Part shown: one piece after another, positions 16,897 to 27,300 of the stretch | How the letters are laid out: every line of letters begins with the position of its first letter | Position numbering within the stretch: the stretch's first letter is position 1 | NCBI RefSeq assembly: GCF_001663775.1 | Contig: NZ_KV467168.1 | Span: 2,020,870 to 2,084,869, forward strand | Origin: Arthrobacter sp. B6 | Lineage (GTDB): Bacteria > Actinomycetota > Actinomycetes > Actinomycetales > Micrococcaceae | DNA length: 64,000 nt | Reading direction: 5' to 3' | The notes under the pieces: generated by a model | Told to the model about the DNA's origin: nothing | The model's input: the letters and a program-made list of their open reading frames with translations, nothing else | Databases searched by the model: none | Position numbers and translations under genes: made by a program

Positions 16897-17163
16897 ATGG
16901 GATTTCTTGCATTTCTGATTCTCGGACTTATTGCTGGTGCGATCGCTAAGGCGATCCTCCCGGGCAAGCAGGGTGGCGGCTGGCTCATCACCCTCGTCTT
17001 GGGCGTCGTTGGGGCCCTCCTCGGCGGCTGGATCGGTGGAATGATCTTCGGCACCGGACTGCAGGAGTTCTTCTCCCTGCAGACGTGGCTGCTGGCCATC
17101 GGTGGCGCACTCATCGTGCTGCTGGTGTATGGCATGATCACCAAGCGCGGCGTGCGTAGCTAA
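16897..17163 (+). CDS. GlsB/YeaQ/YmgE family small membrane protein
   Basis: 88 residues with three hydrophobic helices. GFLAFLILGLIAGAIAKAILPGKQGGGW and LVLGVVGALLGGWIGGMIFG are the family's glycine-rich membrane pattern ('transglycosylase-associated', a historical label). Members are commonly stress-induced; biochemical function is not established. GGAAGAGGAACG precedes the ATG. A terminator follows, then another small membrane-associated gene. Confidence 0.88.
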   Translation: MGFLAFLILGLIAGAIAKAILPGKQGGGWLITLVLGVVGALLGGWIGGMIFGTGLQEFFSLQTWLLAIGGALIVLLVYGMITKRGVRS

Positions 17164-17179
17164 CTGGCACGCAGCCAGG

Positions 17180-17220
17180 AAACCGGCCTGGGGACACTAT
17201 CCCCGGGTCGGTTTTCCTTT
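17180..17220 (+). terminator. Rho-independent terminator after GlsB-like gene
   Basis: AAACCGGCCTGGGGA (17180-17194) pairs with TCCCCGGGTCGGTTT (17200-17214) with two mismatches, followed by TCCTTT. Confidence 0.65.
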
Positions 17221-17271
17221 CCCCCGGCCTCCGGCCGGAACTGAAACCTTCTCACGGAGCAGGAGTTCATC

Positions 17272-17739
17272 GTGAAAAACAAACTTCTTTTGGGTGTTGG
17301 AATCGCCGCAGGATATGTCCTGGGATCGCGGTCCGGCCGGGCGGCCTATGACAAGCTGAAGGCCAGGGCAGCTGGATTTTGGGACAGCAAACCTGTCCAG
17401 GACAAGGTCACGGCCGCCACCGAAGCCATCAAGGAAAAAGCTCCGGAAGTGGCGGACCAACTGGGTGAGGCTGCCCGCCGGGCGGGCACCGTGATCGGTT
17501 CGGCCATGCACCACGACACGTCGGCCAGTAACGGCAAAGCAAAAACGTCCGACGGCGGCGCGAGCGACGCCGGCGACCACGTCCCGGCTCACAGCACACA
17601 CCCGGAAACAGTCAACCTTGGCACGTCCGATGTTCATTCGGATCCGGCCATGAACGACGCCACCGGCCAAGACTGGTCAGACGAAGGCGGCGCAACCCCC
17701 GCGGGTGCGGCCACCAACGTGGATCCCAAGCGGGACTGA
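17272..17739 (+). CDS. Small YtxH-like membrane-anchored protein
   Basis: 155 residues from a GTG start with AGGAG 7 nt upstream. The N-terminus KLLLGVGIAAGYVLGSRSGRAAYDKLK is a short membrane segment followed by the G-x-R-x-G-R pattern seen in YtxH-type proteins. Residues 45-75 form a charged amphipathic helix (DKVTAATEAIKEKAPEVADQL). The rest is a hydrophilic, low-complexity tail that looks disordered. A stress role is suggested by the family and by the GlsB-like neighbour, not demonstrated. Confidence 0.7.
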   Translation: MKNKLLLGVGIAAGYVLGSRSGRAAYDKLKARAAGFWDSKPVQDKVTAATEAIKEKAPEVADQLGEAARRAGTVIGSAMHHDTSASNGKAKTSDGGASDAGDHVPAHSTHPETVNLGTSDVHSDPAMNDATGQDWSDEGGATPAGAATNVDPKRD

Positions 17740-17890
17740 CCCCGTTCGGAAGCGAAAAGTTACGCTGCGCCTGCCCTGTGCAGCAGGCGGGTGCCGGAAT
17801 TGTGCTAAAACTGATTGACCTTGCTGGCCGTCGCGATCCTTGGGGGACGCGGCGGCCGGCGGCGTTTTAAGCTCTGGCGCCCATTTCGGT

Positions 17891-18547
17891 TCAGGTGACC
17901 AGCTCGGCAGCCCCGAACGACACGCTGAACTGAACGCACCACAGGTCAACTGCCGGGTACTTCGACAAATCGACTTCGGCGGGAATCTGGTAAACCTGAT
18001 TGCCCTGGTTTCCCTTGATAAGGCCGAGGTCGTAGTAGTCAGCGGAGCCGGCCGTGAACCACCCGGCTGTCCCTTCCACCACGTGCGCTGCACTCAACCA
18101 GACGTGCACATCCGGACCGTTGGACGTATCCAGGTTTTCCAGCGTGAGCAGCCGGGTGCCGTCCGGCTGCTGGATGATCCGGACAGTTCCCGTCGTCGGG
18201 TGCTCATGGCTGATCAAAGTACCCACAGCCAACTGCACCGGGCCTGCGGGAGTGGGTGTCGGCGTCGGACTGCCGGCTGTTGGTGCCGTGCCAGGCGTCG
18301 ACGCTTGGGGCGCGGGCGGCGTTGTCGGTTGGGCTTGGGCGGGGGCGGTGGCCACCGCTGGCAACTGCTCATCCACCCTCACGTCCACAAAGAGCAGCCA
18401 CGGCTTGAACACCACAAGCCCGATGACGAGCCCTATTGCAGCAACGACCGCCGCGATGGTCCAGATTCGGCGTCGGGATGGATTTTGCTTTCCGGTTGTT
18501 GATGACTTTGGGATCCCGGGCTTGCCGGCCTCTGACTTTCCGCTCAT
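17891..18547 (-). CDS. DM13 domain-containing membrane protein
   Basis: 218 residues. After about 25 hydrophilic residues comes one membrane helix (IWTIAAVVAAIGLVIGLVVF), then a Pro/Thr/Ala-rich linker (about 65-105), then a DM13 domain (VGTLISHEHPTTGTVRIIQ, PDVHVWLSAA, LGLIKGNQGNQVYQIP, YPAVDLWCVQFSVSFGAAEL). The single Cys in LWCVQFSV is the residue conserved in DM13 domains, which are proposed to act in redox or electron transfer. GGAGGATGAG precedes the ATG at 18547; the longer frame to 18655 has no support. Confidence 0.85.
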   Translation of the reverse strand: MSGKSEAGKPGIPKSSTTGKQNPSRRRIWTIAAVVAAIGLVIGLVVFKPWLLFVDVRVDEQLPAVATAPAQAQPTTPPAPQASTPGTAPTAGSPTPTPTPAGPVQLAVGTLISHEHPTTGTVRIIQQPDGTRLLTLENLDTSNGPDVHVWLSAAHVVEGTAGWFTAGSADYYDLGLIKGNQGNQVYQIPAEVDLSKYPAVDLWCVQFSVSFGAAELVT

Positions 18548-18691
18548 GGACTCATCCTCCGCGTATCCGGAGTTCAGCGCAACGGAACACCAGCAGCCGC
18601 GCGGCCCTTCCACAAGGCGCATGCCAGGTCTCGCCAAGAGCTGACTCGGCGGCACAGCGACCTGCTCAGCCGCGCCGGCGTGCTCTTAAGT

Positions 18692-19583
18692 GCGCTTCCA
18701 GCTCTTAGGCGTTCGACGGCGGCGGTTGGGTGTGGCGGCCGGCCCGCCGTGGGGCGCGTCCAGGGGCAGCCGGTGCCGCCGTTGCGGTCTGCGCTGCCCT
18801 GCACCTGCCCTCCAGCGGGCCGGGTCGGCTTGTCCGGCCTCGGTTTTGTGCGGCCCGCCGGCTCTTTCCTGGGTGCGGAATCGGTGCGGGCCTTAATTGT
18901 CGTACCCCCTTGGAAGAGTGTTCCCATGGAAGCTCTTAGGGTTCAGGGTGCGGGGCATGGCGGTACTGCCGGCCGGCTTCCGGGCGCTGGTTTGCCTTTT
19001 GGGGGCGCTTCCAGCATCTGGGCGTTCGACGGCGGCGGTTCGGTGTGGCGGTCGGCCCGCCGTGGGGCGCGTCCCGGGGCAGCCGGTGCCGCCGTTGCCG
19101 TCTGCGCTGCCCTGCACCTGCCCGCGACCGGGCCGGGTCGGCTTGTCCGGCCTCGGTTTTGTGCGGCCCGCCGGCTCTTTCCTGGGTGCGGCATCGGCGT
19201 GGGCCTTAATTGTCGTACCCCCTTGAAAGAGTGTTCCCATGGAAGCTCTTAGGGCTCAGGGTGCGGGGCATGGCGATACTGCCGGCCTGCTACCGGGCGC
19301 TGGTTTGCCTTTTGGGGGCGCTTCCAGCATCTGGGCGTTCGACGGCGGCGGTTCGGTGTGGCGGTCGGCCCGCCGTGGGGCGCGTCCCGGGGCAGCCGGT
19401 GCCGCCGTTGCCGTCTGCGCTGCCCTGCACCTGCCCGCGACCGGGCCGGGTCGGCTTGTCCGGCCTCGGTTTTGTGCGGCCCGCCGGCTCTTTCCTGGCT
19501 GCGGCATCGCAGCGAGCCTTAATTGTCGTACCCCCTTGAAAGAGTGTTCCTATGGAAGCTCTTAGGCCTCAGGGTGCGGGACA
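18692..19583. repeat. Tandem array of 313-bp repeats (about 2.85 copies)
   Basis: Copies run 18692-19004, 19005-19317 and 19318-19583. The marker GTTCGACGGC occurs at 18711, 19024 and 19337, and the start-like CCATGGAAGCTCTTAGG at 18926 and 19239 with a variant at 19552, all exactly 313 bp apart. The last copy runs into the true start of the DUF222/HNH gene, so the unit contains that gene's leader, start codon and about ten codons. Since 313 is not a multiple of three, each ATG opens a frame of 108 codons that ends inside the next copy. No transposase or integrase lies nearby. The copies are highly similar, suggesting recent or homogenised duplication. Confidence 0.9.
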
Positions 19584-20603
19584 CGGCGGTTCAGCCGCCG
19601 CCCTGATGCCTGCCGGTGCCCGCGCTGCTACCGTTTCCCGGATCTGGGCACCATCCGGCGCCCCGGCGCCTGTTGGACGCGTCCCCAGCAGCCGGGCCTT
19701 CGCAGGCGGCGCCCGGGCGGACCGGTTGAGCCTGAGCTGCAGCCCTTCCACAGAGGCAGCCGCACTCCCCGAAACCGCCTCGCTTCCGGACACCGCCGGG
19801 TCCGGGGAAACCGTTGAAACTGCCGGGCGTGTGGACACCGCCGCTGTTCCCGGTTCAGGCCGGGCCGGTGCCGCCGCGCTCCTTCACGCCATCGCTGTCA
19901 TTAACGCTGTCGCGGCCCAGGCCCCGGACGTGCTGGCACTGGCAGACTACGTCCAGGCCGCAGATTTCGCCGGTCACACCGAGGACCTCTCCCGGACCGT
20001 GGAGTACCTGCAGATCCTCGCCGCCGGCGCCGTGGACCGCACCCGCACCCAGGCCATCACCGACGCAGCCACCGCCCGCGCCAGATCCGCCCGGTCCGGC
20101 CGGTCCTGGATCACCGGCTGGGACAACGGCGTCCAGACCCTCAACGAAACCAACGAATCCTGGCCCGCCAGCACCGGCACCGGCCCCGGCACCGGCACCG
20201 CAGCGCAGATCCCCGCCACCGGAGCCGACCACCCCACCACCGCCGACAGACACCCGACCCCGATCCCGTCTGCCCCCGCCGCACCCGTTCCGGCTTCCCC
20301 GGCCGACGACGGCTGCAAAAACACCGCCGAATTCCTCCGGCTCCGGCTCCGGATCGGGATCAGCGAAGCCCGCCGCCGGCTCCACCTCGCCCACGACACC
20401 CTGCCCGGCACCACCCTCACCGGCAACACCACACCACCACCGCGCGAACACCTCGCCGCCGGACTCGCACCAACCCCCACCACCCCAAACACCCCGGGCA
20501 CCGCAAGCATCGGCACGGAAGCAGGCACGGACACCAGCACGGATGGCGGCACGGACACGGCGCAGATGGCGGCGCGGACACCGGTACCCGCGGGCCGGGT
20601 CAG
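19552..20603 (+). pseudogene. DUF222/HNH (13E12 family) protein, N-terminal half, frameshifted
   Basis: This frame starts with MEALRPQGAGHGG and carries the DUF222 half: AAALLHAIAVINAVAAQAPDVLALADYVQ, SRTVEYLQILAAGAVDRTRTQ and EFLRLRLRIGISEARRRLHLA. After a low-complexity stretch it loses family-like sequence near 20600 and stops at 20940, while the rest of the protein continues in another frame from about 20590. Moving from the first frame to the second equals a one-base deletion or two-base insertion. I call it a frameshifted gene with the next entry. A sequencing error or programmed shift is possible, as the region is highly GC-rich and repetitive. Its 5' end is the last unit of the 313-bp array. 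Confidence 0.7.
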
Positions 20604-20618
20604 GAAGCGGCCGGGCAG

Positions 20619-21848
20619 ATGGCCGCGGGTCCGGCCGTGTCATCCCGTGCCGGAACAATCATCAGCCTCACCCTGGACCGGCTCCAACACCAGACCACCC
20701 CCGACACCCTGGCCCGGATCGAGCAGGACCTTACCCGCACCGCCGCCACCGCAGACCCCGACTTCCTCAGCCGCGTCGCCCGCCGCTGGGCCGACACCAT
20801 CGACGCCGACGGCACCGAACCCACCGAAGAAACCCTCCGCCACACCCAAGGCGCGTTCATCCGCAAACCACGCCACGGCCTCCACCACCTCGAAATCTTC
20901 GCCACCACCGACCAATACGAACACCTCCTCACCGCCATGAACACCGCCACCAACCCCCGCACCACCACACCCGCCACCAACACCAACGCCACCGGCACAG
21001 ACCCGGACGTATGGCGCGACGGTGACATGGACCTGGACCGGCGCACCCGGTCCCAAAAACAACTCGACGGCATCATCGGCGCCGTCAAAGCCGCCCTCAC
21101 CACCAACACCCTGCCCACCACCGGCGGCAACCGCCCCCAAATCATCGCCACCATCAACTACCAAGACCTCTTCCCCCACACCCACACCGCCACGGCCACA
21201 GCCAGCAACACTGATTCAAGCCCGGCCCCAAGCCCAAGCCCGGGTGCGGGCACGGTCGGCAGCACAGCCAACGACACATGCCCAGGCGCGGGTGCGGGCA
21301 CGGCTTGCAGCACCGGCCCAGGCCCGCGCTATGGACCAGAAACCGGCACCAGCACCGGCGCCACGCCCACCGGCACAGGCACCACGGCCACCGGGACCGG
21401 GACTGGGACCGGGACGGGGAACTTCGTCTTCACCGGCCCCGTCGCCGCCACCACCCTGCGCAAAATCGCCTGCGACGCCGACATCATCCCCGCCCTCCTC
21501 GGCACCCACGGCGAAATCCTGGACCTCGGCCGCAAAACCCGGCTCTTCACCCCCGCCCAACGCACCGCCCTCACCGCCCGCGACCAAGGCTGCACCTTCC
21601 CCAACTGCACCATCCCCGCCCCCTGGTGCGAAGCCCACCACATCACCTACTGGTCCCACGACGGACCAACCACCACTGAAAACGGCGCACTCCTATGCAC
21701 CCATCACCACCACCTCATCCACAAAGAACAATGGACCATCACCACCCAAAACGGCGTCCCCTGGTACACACCCCCACGCCACATCGACCCCACCCAAAAA
21801 CCCCAACAAAACCACTACTTCAAACCCCCACCACCACCCCGCGAATAA
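20619..21848 (+). CDS. DUF222/HNH (13E12 family) protein, C-terminal half with HNH nuclease domain
   Basis: Up to 409 residues from the first ATG in this frame. It holds the second half of the DUF222 module (ISLTLDRLQHQTTPDTLARIEQDL, RKPRHGLHHLEIFATTDQYEHLLTAM), a low-complexity Thr/Gly insert (about 190-265), then TLRKIACDADIIPALLGTHGEILDLGRKTRLFTPAQRTAL and an HNH domain: CTFPNCTIPAPWCEAHHITYW and GALLCTHHHHLIHKEQW, with paired Cys and the His-Asn-His set. HNH/DUF222 proteins are multicopy in Arthrobacter and relatives; their role is unclear. It is probably the 3' part of the frameshifted gene upstream and may not be expressed alone. Confidence 0.75.
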   Translation: MAAGPAVSSRAGTIISLTLDRLQHQTTPDTLARIEQDLTRTAATADPDFLSRVARRWADTIDADGTEPTEETLRHTQGAFIRKPRHGLHHLEIFATTDQYEHLLTAMNTATNPRTTTPATNTNATGTDPDVWRDGDMDLDRRTRSQKQLDGIIGAVKAALTTNTLPTTGGNRPQIIATINYQDLFPHTHTATATASNTDSSPAPSPSPGAGTVGSTANDTCPGAGAGTACSTGPGPRYGPETGTSTGATPTGTGTTATGTGTGTGTGNFVFTGPVAATTLRKIACDADIIPALLGTHGEILDLGRKTRLFTPAQRTALTARDQGCTFPNCTIPAPWCEAHHITYWSHDGPTTTENGALLCTHHHHLIHKEQWTITTQNGVPWYTPPRHIDPTQKPQQNHYFKPPPPPRE

Positions 21849-22081
21849 CCCACCAAAGAAAAAGCCGGCCCCCCCGACAGGAGTGAACGCCCAGAAACAA
21901 CCGGCGCGCCGAGGCAGGGGTGACCGACGCGCGGAGGCAGGAAAGTGTGCCCCGGCCCTCGGGCGTGTGGAATCCAGCAAACGGTATACCTGAACCGGAC
22001 AGGTCCGTGACCAGCGGAACACGTAGACGATACTGGACACGTGATCAGGACAGCCAAGGCCAGAGCGGCCACCTGGCGCCC

Positions 22082-22945
22082 CTAAACCGCCCGCACGGTG
22101 CGACCGCCGGCAGCGACGCCGATGACGACCGTGCCGTCCAGTTCCTCCGAGTGCACCGTCCGAGCCGGCATTCCAGAAGCAACCATGAGCGTGGAAGTCC
22201 CGGCCGCCTGACGTTTGCTCGATTCAATGAGGAGGTGACCGTTCGGAGCCAGCCACTCCGCAGCTTCCGCAATGACCCGCCGGTGGAGGTCCAGGCCGTC
22301 GGCGCCACCATCAAGCGAGACGCGGGGCTCATAGTTTCTGGCCTCAGGCGGCATGGTCCGGAGCGCACCTGTGGGAACATACGGGGCGTTGACAGCCAGG
22401 AGCCGCACTCGTCCCCGCAGCCCGGCAGGGAGTGCTGAGTACAGGTCGCCCTGATGGATCTGCCCGCCCACCCCTGCCACGTTCGCGCGCCCGCAGCTCA
22501 CGGCAACGGGATCAATATCCGCTGAGTGAAGTTCCGCCCCGGGGACTCCGGATGCAATCCCGACGCCTACAGCCCCCGACCCGCAGCAAAGATCCACCAC
22601 AACCCCGGGGGACGACGCGTCAGTCGTCGTGCAAGAAGCCGTCGCAAGGCTCCCCCGCAGCAGCGTCACTGCTTCAGAAACGAGCAACTCAGTGCGTCGA
22701 CGGGGTACAAAAACACCGGGCTCAACGGCCATCCGGAGTCCGCAGAATTCCGCCCACCCCAGGATGTACTCCAGGGGTACACCCGTGACTCGGCGGGCTA
22801 CCCACTCGGACAGTTCAGCAGGGCCGGACGCCTCGGACAGAAGCAAACGCGCCTCGTCTTCGGCGAAAACGCAACCGGCCGCGCGCAGCCGGGACACAAC
22901 GTGGGCGAAAGTGGGGGAAGCAGAAAGTAGTTCAGGACCTGGCAT
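22082..22945 (-). CDS. HemK/PrmC-like putative protein N5-glutamine methyltransferase
   Basis: About 287 residues. An N-terminal helical part (ALLLSEASG-like AEDEARLLLSEASGPAEL) precedes RVTGVPLEYILGWAEFCGL and VFVPRRRTELLVSEAV, both PrmC-like. The SAM-binding motif is VVDLCCGSGAVGVGIA. The catalytic NPPY motif reads NAPYVPT, a substitution characteristic of the PrmC-like subgroup annotated as putative glutamine methyltransferases; the true PrmC of the cell is probably elsewhere. Start 22945 (MPGPELL) has GAAAGGCG upstream. It stands alone between the HNH gene and the divergent lactonase gene. Confidence 0.82.
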   Translation of the reverse strand: MPGPELLSASPTFAHVVSRLRAAGCVFAEDEARLLLSEASGPAELSEWVARRVTGVPLEYILGWAEFCGLRMAVEPGVFVPRRRTELLVSEAVTLLRGSLATASCTTTDASSPGVVVDLCCGSGAVGVGIASGVPGAELHSADIDPVAVSCGRANVAGVGGQIHQGDLYSALPAGLRGRVRLLAVNAPYVPTGALRTMPPEARNYEPRVSLDGGADGLDLHRRVIAEAAEWLAPNGHLLIESSKRQAAGTSTLMVASGMPARTVHSEELDGTVVIGVAAGGRTVRAV

Positions 22946-23142
22946 GGAAACGCCTTTCGGTGAGCCGATGGGCACTCCCCCGCGTCACCTAAGCCTTGCG
23001 GTCCGGACGGCAGGCTGAGGGAGTCCCGAAACTGATAGAGCGGGAATCGTCACTCACCTCCTTCTGCCTTGACTCGAAAAATCCATGCTAGCTGACGTCT
23101 CAATCCACCTGCATGAGCCAAAATGTTGGCAGGATGGAACCC

Positions 23143-24195
23143 ATGACTTCCCTGCAGCAGCAGACCCTGATCTGGACCGGCACGTACACAGCCGACGGCG
23201 GCGGCCGGGCGAAGGGCATCGGCGCGTTGTCCGCCCACCCCGACGGGTCGCTCGAGTGGCGAGGTACAGCAGTCGAGGCCGATTCGCCGTCGTTCGTTGC
23301 CGCCCACCCAACCCTGCCCGTGGTCTACGCCGTGGCCGAGCAACGCCAGATGGTCCGGGCCTTCCGCCGGACCGGAGAGTTTGGGCTGGAACCGTTCGGC
23401 CATCCACAGCCCGCCGGAGAAGCCACTTGCCACGTAGCCGTCGACCCGCTGGGCCGCTTTCTCACCGCGGCGTGCTGGGGCGACGGCCAGGTGCTGCTCT
23501 ACGAACTGGATCACGACGGCGGCATAACACGGCGGTTTGCGGCGGCACCATCGGTTGATCCGCACGGCAGCATGGCGCCGGGGCAACCGCGGCAGAGCCG
23601 GGCCCACGCCAGCCTGATGCTGGCCGACGGACGAATCATGACCACCGACCTGGGCCACGACGCCCTGCGCATCTGGCGGTACGAACCCGGAGCCGGACTG
23701 ATCGCGGACCACGAGGTAGCGCTCCCCTTCGGCAGCGGACCCCGCCATCTGGTGCAGCACCGCAGCGGAAGCGTTTTTGTGGTCTCTGAATACTCCATCG
23801 AGGTTTTCGTCGTCAGGGCGGACGCCGGGACTTTTGAACTTATCAACCGTGGCCCGGCCACCTCCGGTGGCAGCCTTCCGGATGACTCTGCGGCAGAGAT
23901 TTGCCTCGACCAGGAAGGGAACCACGCCTACGTGGGCGTACGCGGCTCCAACCTGATCAGCGTCCTGCGGGTCGGCCCGGACGGCACCGAACTCTCGCCG
24001 GTCAAGGATGTGGCCAGCGGCGGGGACTGGCCGCGCCACCACCTGGTCATGGGGCAGTGGCTCCACGTGGCGCACGAGCGGTCAGACAACATTGCTACGT
24101 TCGCCCTGGACTCCGCCACCGGACTGCCCGGTACCCTCATCCACAACCTGCAGACCCCCTCGCCTACCGCCTTGGTGCCCGCAAGCCGGGCGTAG
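23143..24195 (+). CDS. Lactonase family protein (seven-bladed beta-propeller)
   Basis: 350 residues, the size of YbhE/Pgl-type 6-phosphogluconolactonases. Repeated blades include WTGTYTADGGGRAKGIGALSAHPDG, PSFVAAHPTLPVVYAVAE, ATCHVAVDPLGRFLTAACWGDGQVLLY, GSMAPGQPRQSRAHASL and GSGPRHLVQHRSGSVFVVSE. It would hydrolyse a sugar lactone in the cytoplasm. I choose ATG 23143, with AGGATGG in front, over ATGs at 23134 and 23113, which lack a spaced ribosome site. The nearby carbohydrate genes fit, but no operon partner is seen. Confidence 0.82.
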   Translation: MTSLQQQTLIWTGTYTADGGGRAKGIGALSAHPDGSLEWRGTAVEADSPSFVAAHPTLPVVYAVAEQRQMVRAFRRTGEFGLEPFGHPQPAGEATCHVAVDPLGRFLTAACWGDGQVLLYELDHDGGITRRFAAAPSVDPHGSMAPGQPRQSRAHASLMLADGRIMTTDLGHDALRIWRYEPGAGLIADHEVALPFGSGPRHLVQHRSGSVFVVSEYSIEVFVVRADAGTFELINRGPATSGGSLPDDSAAEICLDQEGNHAYVGVRGSNLISVLRVGPDGTELSPVKDVASGGDWPRHHLVMGQWLHVAHERSDNIATFALDSATGLPGTLIHNLQTPSPTALVPASRA

Positions 24196-24226
24196 GAGCT
24201 TTTCCCTAAACACTGGAATTATTTAG

Positions 24227-24240
24227 TGCAAGCGTTTACA
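24227..24240. promoter_or_regulatory. LacI/MalR-type operator upstream of amylase
   Basis: TGCAAGCGTTTACA is an imperfect palindrome with the central GCGT of MalR/CcpA-type sites. It lies about 120 nt before the chosen amylase start, within an AT-rich stretch. Confidence 0.55.
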
Positions 24241-24357
24241 GTTGTGACTTGGTTCACAGCCAAGGCTCCTTGGTTGGCGGACTAACCACCTGTGACTGCG
24301 CACCGCGCGAACAGGACCCTGCACAGCAACGCCGCTACCAGGAAGGTCTCTCCTGAC

Positions 24358-27300
24358 GTGAAATCCCGCACCCCCAAAGGCTCCACCCCAAGCCTCAGAC
24401 CAGCCGCCCAGAGCCGCCCGACCTCCAGACGCAAACCACTCCGGCGCACCGCATCCTTCCGGGCGGCCGCCAGCATCCTTGCCGCGGCCGTTGCCGCTGC
24501 GGCTGCAGTACTTCCTGCGCACGCGGCGCCGGGCCCCAAAAACCCGGGATCGTCGTCGGCCTTCCACTCCCTCCGCGCCCCGGTGACGGACGAAAACTTC
24601 TACTTTGTGATGGCGGACCGTTTCAGCAACGGGGACACAGCCAATGACGACGGCGGCCTGGGCCCCGATCCCATGGTGTCCGGTTTCGACCCCACCAAGA
24701 AAGGCTTCTACAACGGCGGCGACCTGGCCGGACTGCTGGACAAGATCGACTACATCCAGGGCCTGGGCACTACGTCCATCTGGCTGACCCCCAGCTTCAA
24801 AAACAAGGCAGTGCAGCCGGAGGACAAGTCGGCCGGCTACCACGGCTACTGGATCACGGACTTCACGCAGATCGATCCGCACCTGGGCACCAATGACGAA
24901 CTGCAGGCCCTCATTGACGAGGCACACTCGCGGGGCATGAAGGTGTACTTCGACATCATCACCAACCACACCGCGGACGTCATCGGCTACGAGGAAGGCG
25001 CCCGGAAGTCATATATCTCCAAAGACGCGGAACCATACAGGACGAAGGCCGGCGTGGAATTCGATGACCGGGACTTTGCCGGCACGAAGGAGTTTCCGGA
25101 ACTCGATCCAGCAACCTCGTTCCCGTACGTTCCCGTACTGGAGCCAGGCGAAGAGGAACTGAAAGTCCCTGGCTGGCTGAACGATCCCTCGCTGTACCAT
25201 AACCGTGGGGACACCACGTTTGTGGGCGAGGACTCCTACTACGGCGATTTCTTCGGCCTGGACGACCTCTTCACCGAGCACCCCACAGTGGTGGACGGCA
25301 TGGAGGAGATCTACAAGACCTGGATCGGCGAGTTCGGCGTGGACGGCTTCCGAATCGACACCATGAAGCACGTCAACAACGAGTTTTGGCAGGAATTCGG
25401 CCCCGAGGTCCTGAGCTACGCCAAGGCACAGGGCAAGGACGAGTTCTTTATGTTCGGCGAAGTCTTCGACTCCACCAAGAGCTTCACCTCGCAGTTCACC
25501 ACCCGGAACGAGATGCAGGCCGTGCTGGACTTCCCGTTCCAGGACGCCGCCCGGAACTTCGCTTCCAAGAGCCAGGACACCCGCTCCCTGGAGGCCTTCT
25601 TCGCCGGCGACGACTGGTACACCGACGCCGATTCCAATGTCTATCAGCTGCCCACTTTCCTGGGCAACCACGACATGGGCCGCATCGGAAGCTTCATCGC
25701 CGCCGACAACCCCGGTTCAACCGACGCCGAGCAGGTGGCCCGCGACCAGCTGGCCCACGAGCTGATGTACTTCTCCCGCGGCAACCCGGTGATCTATTAC
25801 GGCGACGAGCAGGGGTTCACCGGCCCGGGCGGGGACCAGGACGCCCGGCAGACGCTGTTCGCCAGCCAGGTTCCGGAGTATCTCGACGACGACCTGCTGG
25901 GAACCGACGCAACGCACGCGGCCGATAACTTCAACGCCGGCCACCCCCTGTACGCCAAGATCAGCCAGCTCGCTGCCCTGACCAAGGAGCACCCCGCCCT
26001 CCGCGATGGCGCCCACCAGCACCGCCACGCCTCCGAAGGGCCCGGGATCTATGCTTTCTCCCGCACTGACGCAGAGGACCAGCGCGAATATGTCGTTGCC
26101 CTGAACAACAGCGAACAGCCGCAGACGGCGGGCGTCCCCTCCTACATCGGCAAGCGCAACTACACACGTATTTACGGTGGCGCGGCGGAAGAAGTAAAGA
26201 CCTCCGCGGACGGCACGCTGACGGTCACTGTCCCGCCCTTGTCCGCCGTGGTCTACCAGTCCTCGGGCCGCATCCCGCACTCGAAGGCGGCGCCCGCCGT
26301 CGAGCTCCAGGGACCTGCCGCGGCACCCGCGGACAACGGCCGGATCAAGGTAACGGCCGACGTCGGCGGTACTTCGTTCTACGAGGTCACCTTCGAGGCT
26401 AAAACGGCGGGCGGTGGCTGGGCGCCGATCGGCACGGATGACACCGCTCCCTACCAGGTGTTCCACGACGTCGCGGCGCTGGATGCAGGCACCGCCCTGG
26501 AATACCGGGCCACCGTGCTGGATAACGGCGGCCACACGGCCACCAGCCAATCCCGGGCAGCTACGGTTCCCGCGCCGATCCTGACCCTGCAAAAGCCCGT
26601 GGAAGGCAGCAGCGTGCAGGGTTCCGTGGAGCTCAGCGCCACGGCGGATCCGGAAAAGTCCGGCCACGTGGTGTCCTTCGAACGCAGTGTGGGCGACGCT
26701 GACTGGACGGCCGTGGGCTCTGATGATTCCTCACCGGTCTACTCGGCGGTTGATGACATTGCGGCACTGGAGCTCCCCGACGGCACGGAGGTTCGGTACC
26801 GTGCCAGCATGACCGGGCCCGGTTTCAGCGTGGTCAGCGAACCGCGGACCGTGTTTGTCGGGGAGGCCCCGCAGCCTGATTCGGTGACTGTTGCCGGGGA
26901 CCTGAACCTGCAGATGGGCTGCGGCGAATGGGATCCTGCCTGCCCGCAGGCCATGATGACCCTGGACCCGGCGGATAACATCTGGCGGCTGACTGTTGAC
27001 CTGCCTGCCGGGCAGTACGAGTACAAGGCCGCGCTCAACGGCAACTGGGAAGTCAACTACGGCGCCGACGGCGAGTTGAACGGGGCGGACATCGTCCTGG
27101 ACCACCCCGGTGGCCCGGTCACGTTCCGCTATGACAACAGCACCCACATCCTCAGCGCCGTGTATGCCTCTCAACAGCCCAACGCGGTGGCCATCGCGGG
27201 AAGCCTGGACGACGAGCTCGGGTGTGCCGCCGACTGGGATCCCGCCTGCGACCAGGCCCAGCTAACGCTGGACCCGGCGACGCTGGTGTGGAAGCTGTCC

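Noticed and set aside
18692..19583. CRISPR array
   Set aside because: Repeat units are 313 bp and contiguous, with no spacers and no cas genes.
19814..21025. Long Pro/Arg-rich frames across the DUF222/HNH region on both strands
   Set aside because: Their composition is that of GC-rich shadow frames; only the DUF222 and HNH frames have family motifs.
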